DNA of 64,000 nt from Phoronis australis (lineage: Eukaryota > Phoronida > Phoronidae): assembly GCA_002633005.1 (NCBI GenBank), contig NMRA01000098.1, positions 348,447 to 412,446 on the forward strand, in the 5' to 3' direction. Below are positions 1 to 11,817 of this stretch, piece after piece. The number at the start of each line of letters is the position of its first letter. Position 1 is the first letter of the stretch. A program made the position numbers and the translations under genes. The notes under the pieces were generated by a model, which saw only the letters and a program-made list of their open reading frames with translations, ran no database searches and was not told where the DNA came from.

Positions 1-1129
1 CCCCCCCTCTAAATCCGCAACTGGGCACCGTTGTTAAATTAGCTGCAGGCGGTGGCTCCGTTCTTTGACTTCGATCCTGATGCGGTGGTGTGGTAGGCTT
101 TCTAACATATATTGGTTTATACTAGCTGTAAATAAGAGGAACCGTACCTTTAATTTGATCTCGTTTAAATTGCTTACGAAAGTTTATCAGTCGTTTGCTG
201 ACTAACCGTTCACTGATCAACAGCGGCTGAACTGTAAACAGTTAGAAACAACAAGTTGATAAAAGTGTTTTGATTTAGACTAAGAACTATCCAGTACGTT
301 TACAAGATGTATTGGCTATTGTAGCAACTCTAACTTTTTGTTGATAATTAGGATAAACTTCTTTTGCGCGATTTGCCACCCAAACAATCGATCTGGGCTA
401 GGTTGCATCAAAACTTACCCTCTCCATAAATACTGCTCATCTTGCACATCTTCCAACTGTGCATTTTCACAAAACCCAAACTGTAAATCGAACAATGCTA
501 GAATATCAAGGAATTGCCTGCCTCCTTGGTGAGACTCTCCACTTTCAGGTGACAGCAGTTTTTGCTTGGAAGCTTGAGCTTTGAGCAGCACTATGGCACC
601 TACTATTCTTTGGACATTGCTTACACAATGGAGTCCACACCCTTGACCCAGCACATATTGAAAACAGCGGTGTTCCAACACACACTTTCCAAATCGAATT
701 CTTATCACCTGAGGTCAGTGCTACCATATGCGTAGAAGCATGTATACGTTTTTGATATAGGTGCCTCTAAACATTCTCTGTGTGTGAGCCCCGAGGCCCT
801 CCCCCCAAAAAAACGCAGGGCGCGTAGTATATGTGACTTCTGGTACGTTGTTAATCCGGCACTGCCACCAGGCATAACTAAAACATTCAAACAATATATC
901 GAGTTTTTCTCCCTGTCAAACGTTACTTCTCAACATGATAAGATTTTCTGCCCATTACTCCAACAATCCAGACACGTTTGCTCTACCTATTGAACTTGTC
1001 TATTGTACGCAGAATTCTCTAAAGTAATGGAAATGGAAACGCAATCAACATTCAGCAAGTCAAAGTCTTTCAAATGCCATTTAAAGTTGTTCTGATTTCA
1101 GATATTAGTTTGCCGAAGACCCAAGTGGT
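1..1129. other. intergenic, no gene seen
   Basis: No reading frame here has coding character, splice support or a recognisable motif. The short open frames overlap on both strands, as expected by chance in AT-rich DNA. Confidence 0.5.
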
Positions 1130-1308
1130 TTAAAGGAGAATGCACCCGACTCAATTAGTCCTTTTTACCGTCTTAATCGGTCAATATCCACATCGCCACT
1201 TATACGGTTGACCTCACCTTGCCGAGAGGTGTCGCGTTAACCTGTGATGAAGGTGAGAAACGACGCAGCGACGTCAGTGGTTCGTCTGTAGAGTGAATAC
1301 CGCTATAT

Positions 1309-1545
1309 TGCGGTGCATCGTTCCCGCTTGTCCGAATTACGAAGCTGAGAAGAAAGCGGGTATATCGTTTTTCGACTTCCTCGAGAGCCCTATGCTTAGG
1401 AAGTAGCTCGCGGTAATGAAGAATGAAAGGTACGCTGTTAACAGCAAATATGAGGCCGCGAAACATCTCCGTGTCTGTGGCCGGCATTTCGTCAACATTG
1501 ATTTCTCTGACGAATTCCGGCTTACCAAAGAACTATCCATACGTT
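1309..1545 (+). pseudogene. decayed THAP-domain coding segment
   Basis: Plus-strand translation gives CIVPACPNYE followed by KKAGISFF and a stop after MLRK. Further on, VCGRHFVNIDFSDEF matches the second half of a THAP C2CH zinc finger (C-x2-H followed by an F-rich segment). THAP domains bind DNA and are common at the N-terminus of transposases. The start codon present in the copy at 27564 is absent here. The copy is interrupted and cannot encode an intact domain. Confidence 0.65.
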
Positions 1546-1552
1546 CCGTTGC

Positions 1553-1702
1553 CTGTGCATGTTCACGGCGCCTCTCTAGTATTTCTTGATTAGTGTATTC
1601 CGGTTCGAACTGATAGCCTGTGAAACCTAACGATCCGACCCGTGAAGTCTTCGTCGGATAAGCTCTTGACTTAGTCGGGATTGGCGCCGGGCGAGTTGCC
1701 AT
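1553..1702 (-). pseudogene. N-terminal part of P2X7-ballast-like ORF (copy A)
   Basis: A minus-strand frame begins with an ATG at 1702 and includes GFTGYQFEPEYTNQEI and ERRREHAQATERMDSS. The same segment is present in copy B at 28404-28117, where it continues into a Cys-rich block. In copy A the Cys-rich block is deleted and the frame runs into the THAP region. Proteins with the YQFEPEY-type motif followed by WCxCxxC are related to the cytoplasmic ballast region of P2X7 receptors. It reads as a transposon passenger ORF, now truncated. Confidence 0.5.
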
Positions 1703-2595
1703 GTAGACGTTTATTATTCTGCGTTCTGTTTCAAAATGAATTATTCTCACCGTAACCAATGCTTATATAAAACCGAAACAAAGTCTGTCTCATTAGACAC
1801 AATTTGTAATGCCTTTGCAGTATGTGTAAGTGCAAATGTTGAGAAGCCACCAATGAATAAACCACTGCGTTACCGGCTTTAGATGCCGGCAATAAAGGTA
1901 ATTGACCGGGCACCGAGGCCGTGTGAGCGCATGCTAATTCTGTGTTTGCTGACAGAAAGCAGTTGTGAAACAATTACTCGATTTTAAATGCTATGGTCAC
2001 ATATTAAGGGAATCTTAATTTAGAAATACAAATACTTTATTCAAATCATTGTTACTGTACAACCTTTGCCCTGACGGTCTGTGGAAGGGGAACCCGACTT
2101 CGCGGCCCCCGACAAGTAAGTAGATTTTCAGTTTCTTGGCTAATTCACATAAATAATTACGTGCAAATTATTTCTTTGGCTCACTATCATAATCTTTTCG
2201 TGACTGGAGGTTTAGTTTACAACTCAATCAGGTTTATGTTCGTGCCAGTCCCGGCGGCCGCGACGGGCCTGATCGGGTTCCGAGCCATTGGCCAGGATAA
2301 CAAGCGTTTTGTGCGTTTAGAACTAAAAAATCACAAGTCTTAACAACACAGATCTAGGTTCTTCTGTCTGTATTTCAAGGAAGAATACTTCGAATTTATC
2401 TCCAAACAGACCTCAAATTCCTGCTAAGGACCTTGGTAAATTGGCTTGCCGATAAGGCTACGGTGAGTCCAAATACCAATAAATCCGTAACAGTGAAATA
2501 AAACAACACATTTTTATAAGAACTCGGTGTCTGTTTAAGGGTTTTACATCGAAGTTTGCTAATTTATTGGTGTTAAACGATGCATTCAAGCCATA

Positions 2596-2815
2596 AGCAT
2601 GGGCGGAGCACCATAGGGGGCAGGGGGGCTAAAGCCCCCCACTTTTTTCAGTGCTACGACGCACATGGTCTTTAGGCGATGCACCACAGGGGGGCTGAGG
2701 GGGCTTTAGCCCCCCACTTTTTTCAATGCTACGCCGCACATAGTCTATAGGCGGTGAACCACAGGGGAGCTGAGGCGGCTTTAGCCCCCACTTTTTTCAG
2801 TGCTGCGCAGCCCAT
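2596..2815. repeat. GC-rich tandem repeat, about 75 bp x 3
   Basis: Three imperfect copies share CACTTTTTTCAGTGCTACG, spaced 75 and 74 bases apart (from 2641, 2716 and 2790), each preceded by a G-run/C-run palindrome of the type GGGGGCTTTAGCCCCC. The array is absent from copy B of the surrounding transposon, so it was added to copy A after the copies separated, or was lost from copy B. Confidence 0.8.
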
Positions 2816-3020
2816 GATAAGCTGATACCAATAATCTGTGTTGTGAACTGCTGAACAGACTGCGTGTAAAACCAATGAAGGCATTGGATAATTTCAACAC
2901 CTCCGTCTGCCGTCAGGGGTTAGGTAACGCAACCGAACGTGGCGTTATCGAGTAGAACTATTCGATCATGATCTAAATTGATACAAAATAGGTTGTTTTT
3001 TTGGTTTCATTCTCCTTTAA

Positions 3021-4356
3021 CAAACCGCAAATCTTTATTCAGCGGACGATGTGTACTTTCATGCCTATACACCTTGACCTGATGGCGGTAAAATAAGAGT
3101 TGCCAAGCGAATCAAGATATTTGCCGGAGTGTCCTGGCTTTTTTGTCCCTGAAATTCCTAATGAGTTTAATTAATGACCATTGAATGTTGTCTGGCTGTG
3201 AAGTAAAGCATTTGGGTACAAAATCAAGCGCTTGACTGCCGCGCGAGATGAGATGAAAATTTTTAGAGGCATCGAGCTTGTTAGCTCCGGTAGACAGTCG
3301 GGTATGTTTACGTTCCACTCCCGTCTTTCAAAAATAACTTGACATTTATGCTTTCTATTGACTGAAAAAATATTTTTGAAAAGTTTTGTAATTTTCCGGT
3401 CTGTTTCACGCATTATAAGTGGCCATGCAGTATCACTTTTACATTTCGTTAGTAATTAGGACTGAAAAGATTTATTACTAGGGTGCTGTACGCACGTGAA
3501 ATATGGTGATAACATCATGATTGTTGTGTTTATACCTGCGTTGTGAATCTCGGCTGGTAATGTGCTAGTAACGACAAAAGCGGTCTCATAGCTGTACTGC
3601 CGTGTTATTAACAATCACGGTCTATTGTTATATAAAAGTGACCCGTGACTTAATTTCTATCGTGTTCTATGCGCCCTGTGTGTAGGCATTGAAAGCAGGG
3701 AAAGATTTATTTGCAATAATTGTATTTTAACATAATCTACGCTTAACAACTTGTAGATGTGAAAACAAAAATTCTGCAAACAGGTGACCTTTGCACTAAT
3801 GACGCACCTCGCGGGCTCACATAGCGCGCATCATGCAATGTTATTCCCAATGAGATAAATATAACTATATATATATATAGCTCACTGGTTATTCCCCAGC
3901 AAATCACGATGCATACTGGACACCGTTCGGTGATTTACAGGGGATCATTTAATCATCATTATCGCCCCAAAAATCGTTCTTAAAAACATTTGTCAAGGCG
4001 CGTTGTTTTATCTCATGCCCGCATATTTGATCAAACCCATGAATAGCGACAAGCTCACTATGGCAGTGCCATCACTGAGAAGCCTTTGATCCAAACCTGT
4101 TTACTGTGAGACGTTAATTAGTAGTGACCCTGCTAGATTCCAAACTGATCTGGACGCCACAATCTGTGTTGTAAGTCAGTACTAGAACCTGCTGATGTGG
4201 AAATGCGAAATAACAAGGTTCACGATTTGGAACAGCAACATTGTAGGTCCAAAGGGACAGTTGGCATGATGTCGAAAACTTTGTAAGGTAACATGATCTC
4301 TGATGAAGGTTTGACGATAGTTCACGAGAAGGTAAAACGATTACTGTCTTCAACCT
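3021..4356. other. intergenic, no gene seen
   Basis: Only low-information sequence is visible, including a short (TA)n run near 3865-3880. No frame has splice sites or motifs to support a gene. Confidence 0.45.
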
Positions 4357-4368
4357 TCTGCAAACGAG

Positions 4369-4672
4369 GATGCCACCAGAGTGCTGAGAGGTACAGTAAA
4401 TTACTTGGCACGATTCCTAACCGTACTGGCGAGAATCATGGAACTCATATACAGGTTGACGAAGGATGACATGCCATTGCATTGGGAGCATGAGCAGAAA
4501 TACTCCTTTGAGGAACTTATTTCAGAAGCACCAGTGAGGGTATACTATGACCTTTCAAAGGAACTTTTCCTGCAATGTGACGCCATTGAATATGGGCGAT
4601 GAGCCACCCTCAGTTCTACAAAATGGTCGCCCAGTCACGTGTACCAGTAGAACGACGGAGCGTCCTTGCATC
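4369..4672 (+). mobile_element. Ty3/Gypsy-type retrotransposon relic (RT/RNase H junction)
   Basis: The plus strand encodes LRGTVNYLARF, then MELIYRLTKDD, SFEELISEAPVRVYYD and LFLQCDAIEYG, the order found at the junction of reverse transcriptase and RNase H in Gypsy-class LTR retrotransposons. A second frame just downstream adds VLQNGRPVTCTSRT, typical of the start of RNase H, so at least one frameshift separates the parts. The rest of pol, gag and LTRs were not found. This is a short dead fragment. Confidence 0.8.
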
Positions 4673-4679
4673 TGAATTC

Positions 4680-6600
4680 AAAAGAATTAAGCGATCTGCA
4701 TCGCTGCAATGAAACAGTCCAGACCAGATAGTGCAAGGAGTCTGTGAAATGTCTATAAGACCCGGTGGACATTCGTAACACACCATCTCAGAAGCTGTCG
4801 ACAGTAGCCCCGTGCAGCGACTCAGTAACAGGAGGGCCCGGCTCACTTGAATTCCAATGGTAACCAGTCTTCTCAAACCATGTATAGTTGACGTAGACAA
4901 TGACAAGAACATAAGGAGGCACAGAACAGTTCTCACTGGGTTTTGCCCAGCAAAACACACATCACTTGATTTATCACCTTTTCTTCACTCTGTCAAAACA
5001 GGATGCAAAGAATGGCATGTTTTCAATTATTTCACATAAAAAGCCCAGCAGATGAGCACAGAAACGTTATTCTCTCTTGTATTTTTGACCATTTCATTCC
5101 CACTGAAAACCAAGCTAGACTAGGAAAAATAAGGGCAAAAATGCAAAATCGGCACTTTTCATCACCCAAAAAACACCACTTCCCTGCCGATGCACGACTA
5201 TTTTAAAGTCAACATTAGAGTCTGAAAGCAAATTTCCCACCGATTCCGAAAATGTGGTCCAAAAGTACTGTCAACCAACTAATTTTTTGGCAATTCTTGC
5301 TTGTTTGAGGGCTACCTAAAATCACAGCCAATTTCTCAGCTACCCAACAATGCACAGTTGTAGCCGGGGGCCGCCATCTTGAAGAACAATGCAGCTACAG
5401 CCAAGAAAGTGGCCTTTTTATTCACAGCATGTTCACAAATACAAACAAATCACATTCACTGAGCCTACGTGCAATGCCCACCTACAAAATGCCCCCAAAC
5501 TTGGCCTACCCCAAAATTTCAATATTTTGGCAGTGCAAATTGGCCGCGGCCGCAGCCTAGCTATTCAGTGCCACCTAAGCACATGAATCAGCGCCAAGTT
5601 ATGCCTTGACCAGAACGCCACCAAAGATTGGACGGAGTTGACTTGAAGCATACCAGAGAACAACCATCCCCGTTGAGAAAACGAGCCCGTAACTTGAGCA
5701 ATGCGTCGAAACTAGCGACAACTTCCAACTGCGACGATTAAGACGAAATTACCCATTCAATCAACTGAAGTTGCGACCAAGTGAGGCCGCGATGACCACT
5801 CATTCAGGTCGACAAGTTCGACGCCCGGCGTATTTGAATAACTCTACAACATAAACTGATACACTAGTTCCTTAAGTGGTAGTTGTGTCCTAGTATTAAG
5901 TAACATATATTTGTTTGCTAGTTCAAATGTATATATACTTTATTCTCGAGGACGATAGCTAAGCATTCATTTCTTGCCGAAATCGTTTTACAGGAAAAGG
6001 AGTGTTGCACAATTTATACATGGCGCTGCAATAATGCGTTCAGTGTAGTTCTTCCGTGTAGTTACGACTGAAAGGTTTCGAGTTAGTCCTGTATGTGTCC
6101 CCGTCACCTTAGTACGTGAAAAATGGTGACTAATTAGCCTCGTTGAATTTTCATAAATTTGTGAATTATTTTGGCCACAATGACTAGGCCTAATTATGAA
6201 AAATCATTTTCGTAAATGGCCAAATTCGCATTGGAAAACCTATAATTTAACAAAATTACTCCTTCTAACTTTTTGGGGGTATCTGTAACTCGAATACTGT
6301 TTTGTAAAACATCTCGCCTCCGCTCTAAATGTAACTTGCTGGGCTAAGTAAGTTGTCAGTAAGGCGTTACCTGAAGGTTACGCGATTCAACGAGTTTTGC
6401 AAAAATGAAAGCAAAAAAAGCATGAAAGAAAAAGCGAATAGTTCTTTACGAAAATGTTCTAGCAAATGTTGACGTAACTTGGTACTGACGAATATTTGAA
6501 TGTTTTCTCCAGCAAGATTTCTAAAACAAATAGCTGTAAGAAATTTAATACGCAGTACCCTGTCCGTACGTAGATGGATTGGATTTGACGCATTTTAACA
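4680..6600. other. intergenic, no gene seen
   Basis: A long stretch without coding signs on either strand. The sequence around 5360-5410 contains GCCGCCATCTTG, resembling promoter-proximal DNA, but no exon follows that I can support. Confidence 0.4.
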
Positions 6601-6608
6601 AAACGCTG

Positions 6609-6885
6609 GACGTCTTGATAAGTTTCGGCGTTTATTGAACCACCGTTCTCAGAAGCAAATCAAAGTCTTTGCTATAATAGACCAAGCAAAAACAACAAGG
6701 AAGCTGAAAATTCGCGAGTCTCTACATATCAGTAGGTGAAAGCCCAGTCTCAATGAGCAACTGGCACACCACAGGTTGCCATTGTTAGTCTTGGCTACTG
6801 TTACTCTACTGTAACTGATTGTGTCACTGATTTGCTTCTGAGGATGGTGTTTTAACAAACGCCGAAACATATCAAGCCGATTTAA
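6609..6885. repeat. imperfect inverted repeat (MITE-like foldback)
   Basis: Sequence at about 6609-6662 is repeated in reverse complement at about 6829-6885. Shared blocks include GATTTGCTTCTGAG and AAACGCCGAAAC followed by ATCAAG. Arms are roughly 55 bases around a 165-base centre. No clear target duplication was identified. It is most likely a decayed non-autonomous DNA transposon. Confidence 0.6.
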
Positions 6886-7435
6886 ATGCATTGTTGTTGT
6901 TATCAACATATGCTGCTACTTGCTATCATGGGAGACAAACATTATTTCAAAGATATTTCAGATAAAGAATGGCATTTAAAGAGCCATCTGTTTACTGAAA
7001 TGGTCAAGAATTGTCAATTTACGAAGCCTGGAGATCTTATCAGCAATGTTAATAGCTTCATCATCCGTCTAGCCACAGCAAGTGTGTGTTATTGGCCAAA
7101 CACTTACTCCTCCTTATGTGCATAGAAGACTGGATGAAGCACGCTAGCTCAGTGGAAGATTTAGGGGAGGGGGGCAAGAAGGTCATGCCCCCCGAAAATT
7201 CTCACCCAGATTCCATTTGGCAGTTCGGGGATGCTAATGTCTGAAGGGTAAAATCCTGACTAGTGCTCTGTCATGCCCCCCCCAAATCAAAACCCTGCAT
7301 CCGCCCTTGTAGCTAGTGATATTTAACAATATAGTGAATTTGATTACCTGCCGCCAGAAATTGATATTCGACCAGCATCTATTCCGACGGTTGCGGTGTA
7401 GTGAAAACATTATAATGCAAGATTTTTGAAGAGTG

Positions 7436-7750
7436 ACATTATCGGTGAAATCGACTACCGATGATGACTTGGAACCACTTGACACCAATACCGAAGGTAA
7501 TGCCGCCTCCAGCAACAACTCCACTGTCATCTACAACGCACAGCCGAGTGCTACCGCCACTGCATTGATAACAACGACCCCTGGCGACGCCAATGAGCTG
7601 ACGCTAGCCCCGACACTGACTCTTGGTACTGACCGTGATGATTACTATGCCAATGATGGCGACCACGTAGCCGACGGTACCGACAATGCCGTCACGGATG
7701 ATGAAGACGACGACGGCTTCAGTCATAAATCTCATACAACATACCCCTAA
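7436..7750 (+). CDS. possible acidic Thr/Ala-rich C-terminal exon, unrecognised
   Basis: An open frame of about 104 codons ending in TAA has a composition unlike the surrounding DNA. It is rich in Asp, Thr, Ala and Asn, with a strongly acidic end (DDEDDDGFSHKS), and uses many GCC and ACC codons. An AG at 7431-7432 could serve as a weak acceptor. There is no transmembrane segment or known domain and no partner exon was found. It could be the tail exon of a neighbouring gene or simply a GC-richer non-coding patch. Confidence 0.25.
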   Translation, partial: TLSVKSTTDDDLEPLDTNTEGNAASSNNSTVIYNAQPSATATALITTTPGDANELTLAPTLTLGTDRDDYYANDGDHVADGTDNAVTDDEDDDGFSHKSHTTYP

Positions 7751-8261
7751 AGCGACAGTATAGGCCTCTGATTTTTACCTCTTGCTTCATGGTAACTCTT
7801 ATCATAATAGCGGCCATATTTAAATCCAAAGCGGCGGCGACATTAGGAGTCAGATCACGAATTCCCGAGCTTCTTGAACAGAGCACGGGAAATTATACTG
7901 GTCAAACTTGCACACTGAACGATTTCCCCTTAATTAAGTGCACTATGATTATTTTAAAATTAAGAAAGTTCTTAAATTAAATTTCTGCCGTATTAATTTC
8001 TTATCGCCCGTCGTCAAATCGGAAGGCAGATCTGTCTCCTTAGTGTGAAAAGGTTTCATTCGAGCTTCGACTTGCGGGTAGGCTGTGTTTCAAATTGTTC
8101 ACCCATGGATGTCGCACATAATTTACAGTTCATAGTTAATTATCGCGCTGATAGGACGCGATTGTTTTGCTTTTGATCGCCCCTGAACACCTGAATCGTC
8201 ATATTTATCTAATTTTCATTAAACTTTCACATCTCAAAATGTAGCTGCACGTAATCCTTAC

Positions 8262-8651
8262 CTTGCTTCTGATAGTACTCGTGTATTCACTGACGTCATA
8301 TTTCCAGTGGTTGCATTTGACGAGCAACGAAGATTTGTTCTGGTACACAGTCAACGGCATCGTGTCATTATCAACTACGAGATTAGTCGTAAAATTCAAA
8401 CCATAAAATGTGCACTGTCTTTCAAACGCATCACTGCTGTTCATTGGCGTCACTAAATAGCCATCGCTACTTGAATTGCTGTCATGTCTCCCGGAACACC
8501 AGTGGTCTTGCTCCCCGCCAATGAACACCATTAGCAAATTTTGCCACGCGGTTGGAAATCCACTTAAACAAACTACGATATAAAGAAGGATCTGATATTT
8601 CCCAAATCCACCAACTGTGGAAAGTAAACCGTCAAAATCGAACTTCGACAT
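8262..8651 (-). CDS. SLC22-family organic ion transporter, first coding exon
   Basis: This exon encodes the N-terminus of a major-facilitator transporter of the SLC22 organic cation/anion/carnitine group, which moves small organic ions across the plasma membrane. The chosen start gives MSKFDFDGLLSTVGGFGKYQ, matching the family's N-terminal segment, followed by the first transmembrane helix (about residues 19-40) and DHWC at the start of the large extracellular loop. The loop has several N-glycosylation sequons (NSSS, NSSD, NFTT, NDTM, NKSS) and ends CNHWKYDVSEYTSTIRSK, the usual position of the first intron in SLC22 genes. A strong donor follows (AAG|GTAAGG), phase 0 after 130 codons. An alternative in-frame start lies six codons upstream at 8669. 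The other eleven helices should lie at lower coordinates on this strand, but none was found in the 8.2 kb available. Confidence 0.82.
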
Positions 8652-8699
8652 GATTATCTTTGTACTCAAATCGTACCACGGAGACGAGGCCTTAAAAAC

Positions 8700-11150
8700 A
8701 CGAGCATGCAGTCCCGGGTATCCAGTATGACGTAGGCTTAGTGAGGTCTACGCTGGCAGGACAAACAAAATAGTTTCGGCCTAGAAATCCCTAAACAAAC
8801 GTCCTTTCTCAATGACCGATGTCGAATCTATTGAAAGGACAAACAATTGCAGTTGCACCTCAGTATTGCTGCTGTAAGTGTTTGCTGTCTCATTCACGTA
8901 AGACTGTACAATTAACTGTAGGTCAAATAGGAGAAAGTTACATCGTAACGCGCGTACAGCCTCGTTTTATAGTGTAATGCATATAAACAGTGCTATAACC
9001 AATGCATTTTCATGATACCACATGTCTGTTTAAACTAATGCGTTTTCGCATGACGCGCTTTTAAAATGCAAGTTATCTAGCTATGAATACATTAAAAGGT
9101 TGAGCATTGTGTCACTCAAACATTTTCCAGGGGCAGGCTGCACTTGTTGCCGGCACGTGGGTGAAGCTCTAAGAATACATATTTCTACCGTTTTTAGGTT
9201 TTGGGAGAACATTGAATTGTCAATGTGCCTTAACAAGGACGGAGTGCAAGCAATTTCTTCGTTACATTGGCACTGTAGTGCTTTCTTGGCAGTTACAAAC
9301 GGGAAAACCGTCGCTGACGTTATGAAAACGATTTCCGTAATGTGTATTCAATTGCAATAACGCACTGACCCGTTACAAACTAACGCAGCAGAGACCACTG
9401 AACCGTCAGATTATATGAATGCGCTTCTACACACAGTAACGGACAAATGGAAACATCTCTTATTTTGTTGCTGAACGCGTGACACACCACACATTGTGCA
9501 CTATTGGAAACAGGTTCCGTAAGACATTATCTTGTAAAGATAAGTTTATGCCACAGAATTCCCGCGCAAACCGTATATTTTGGCATAAACCGAATTACTG
9601 TTAGGCAATCCCGTCAAAAGCTATGTGAGTAGTCACTGACATCTGTATCGCATCTCTCGTTCATTTTATCCAAAATACATCTTAAATATTCGAGTTGGCA
9701 CACAACGAATATATAAATGTGTCCCCTATCTGATTGACTACTAATTTCTCAGTCGTGCTGGAACTCAGTGAAATAATATTTATTTTCAACTAGTGTCAAC
9801 TTGGAAATTTATCATAGTCAGTCAATGAAGCTTGACTAGAATCTCCCTGGTAGTCCATTAGCTACAAATGGGTACCAGAGATGTTTGGGAGTATGTTTTT
9901 TTGTTTGTTTGTTTCATGTCTAAGTCGCACCTCAGTTTAGGTGTGTTGTAATCATGGCAATCTTGAGCATTTTTTAAGTACGTAAATTAAGGAAGAGGGT
10001 ATTCAAAATTATCTGTTTACTTATAACTTTCATACCAAGCACAGCAGGTAGATTATTTTCAACCCTTGTTTCTATGGTCAGTGATTTTAACTACAGATTT
10101 ACTATTTTGGATTGTGGATGCATTGAGAATTTGCGTAAATTATGCAAATTACGGCAACCATTATTGAAAATTCTGCTTGTGCTTATAGTTGCTGGTAGGC
10201 CTATCAGGCAACCAAAGGGTATGTGCATCAATGTTACTTATTTAATCAAATTGCAGATTGTCGCATGACAAATTTGCAGAATTTATGCTATCATTTAAAA
10301 TTCGGTCTTTCAAAATTCGTTTTTCTGCTCATAACTTCTCTACAGGCGCTATGTACATTACTTTGCTATTTGCAACCATGTTTTTGTGGTCAGTCAATTT
10401 AACAAAAATCAATTTGGGAGACCAATTCACGAGACTGTTGTGGCTCATCGTCTTGGTTACATGCATAGTCCAGTGGCGGATCTACGTTTTCAGTAAGGGG
10501 GGTTTAGGATTCCCGCAAAGGTCTTATCCGAGGCGCGTGGCGCCGAGAGAGGGGAGGTAAGACAATTTTTTGTTTTTGTAGCCAAACAGTGAAATTTCCA
10601 TGCATCCTGGTAAGTTTCTGGCACTTAACATGACTCTTGAATTTTTCTTAAGATAATTTAAAACCCTTCTCGATTTCGTCACATGAACGTGGCTCATATA
10701 AGTTTCGTGAAACCATATTTGTGCACATCTGGGTATGAGTCACGCCACCAGCAAAAATTTTTGTTGGAACATCCGCTTACACACACCTTTTTAGGATACG
10801 AAAAGTCGTATATGAAAAAGTGTGGTGTGTGGGGGGGGGGGGGGTTTAGACAACTACCAAATATTCAAGAGCATAAGAAGCACCCGGCCGACGGGGCGTA
10901 AAAAAATGAATATCAGATGATGGCGTAACAGCAGCCTCAGGTTGTTTAGGAAAGAAGACCTGTACTGTTAGTCTGGAAATAAACATATGTTTTGTCTCGT
11001 TACGAGAAAAACTGTCGAACGATGGTGCTCTCAGCTCAAAGTCTATTATTAAAAGCGACAATAAACAATGATTAAGTATCACTTTATTAAGCTGAATCAC
11101 GTTGACAACAATTGAAAAACGTCAAATGTATCAGGAAAGAAATCATTTGA
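8700..11150. other. intergenic, no gene seen
   Basis: Open frames here are short and lack motifs. There is a run of about 16 G residues near 10831-10846. The sequence at 10471-10510 (CAGTGGCGGATCTACG followed by a G-run) resembles a dispersed repeat end. Confidence 0.4.
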
Positions 11151-11218
11151 AAACAGTTTCACGAAACCAAAACATTCTGTACATCGTAGTGAAGAGATAT
11201 ACAGGACCAGTTCGCTGA

Positions 11219-11540
11219 AGGACCAGATGTACACTGAAAGTACACAAAAAGACTGGACTGGTCCGTCACAAGACCGTGCTTATTATTCCAATAAAAATAG
11301 TCGATCTGTCGCGGGACCAAACAGTACTGTCTGAGATGAATAGTTTTACAAAGCACACTTTGGTAAAACAACACCACAAGACCGAGGGACCAGAAGTACA
11401 CTGAAACTCAATTTCCACACAAATCAAGCTGGCCTGTTCCGTCGCGAGACCTAAAGCGTACTATGCAAAAAATTTTGAATTGAAAACTTCTCTCTAGACA
11501 CTTTTTAATCCCCAGTGGTTGCTCATACATGTATTTTATA
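11219..11540. repeat. imperfect direct repeat, about 172 bp period
   Basis: GGACCAGATGTACACTGAAA (from 11220) recurs as GGACCAGAAGTACACTGAAA (from about 11391). Both are followed by related sequence containing GTCCGTCACAAGACC or GTTCCGTCGCGAGACC. A shorter third echo occurs near 11310 (GTCGCGGGACCAAACAGTAC). Confidence 0.5.
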
Positions 11541-11817
11541 CATCTGGTGGTCAACTGCTGCGAGAGGTTGTTGTAGTACTCACTGGAAGAAACAAGTATT
11601 GAGTACAAATTTAACTACGCACTACGTGAAATAGATTTTGGATATGACGCAGATAGAGCCAAGTGGAAATACAAACCAGAATCAGTTTCTGTGCGCTCGT
11701 AGACCCTCTGCTGTACTGGGTAAATTTGGCATGATCAAACGTAATTTTATTTCGTTTTCATTGTACACAAGCATAAAAAACCGACATTATATACAGACTG
11801 TGTAGAATTATAACTTA

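Larger units (their letters stand above)
1134..3016. mobile_element. TTAA-inserted THAP DNA transposon, copy A (Kolobok-like)
   Basis: The element starts AGGAGAATGCACCC and ends with the inverted CATTCTCCT. It is flanked on both sides by TTAA (1130-1133 and 3017-3020), the expected target duplication. On the plus strand, about 1309-1530, it carries a decayed THAP domain: C-x4-C (CIVPAC), then AGISFF, a stop codon, and in another segment VCGRHF with DFSD. On the minus strand, about 1702-1553, is a start codon followed by a frame containing GFTGYQFEPEY, shared with a second copy at 27391. TTAA duplications plus a THAP domain are features of the Kolobok superfamily, so that assignment is an inference. 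The element is dead: the THAP frame has lost its start and contains a stop. A 75-bp tandem array is inserted at about 2596-2815. Confidence 0.75.
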
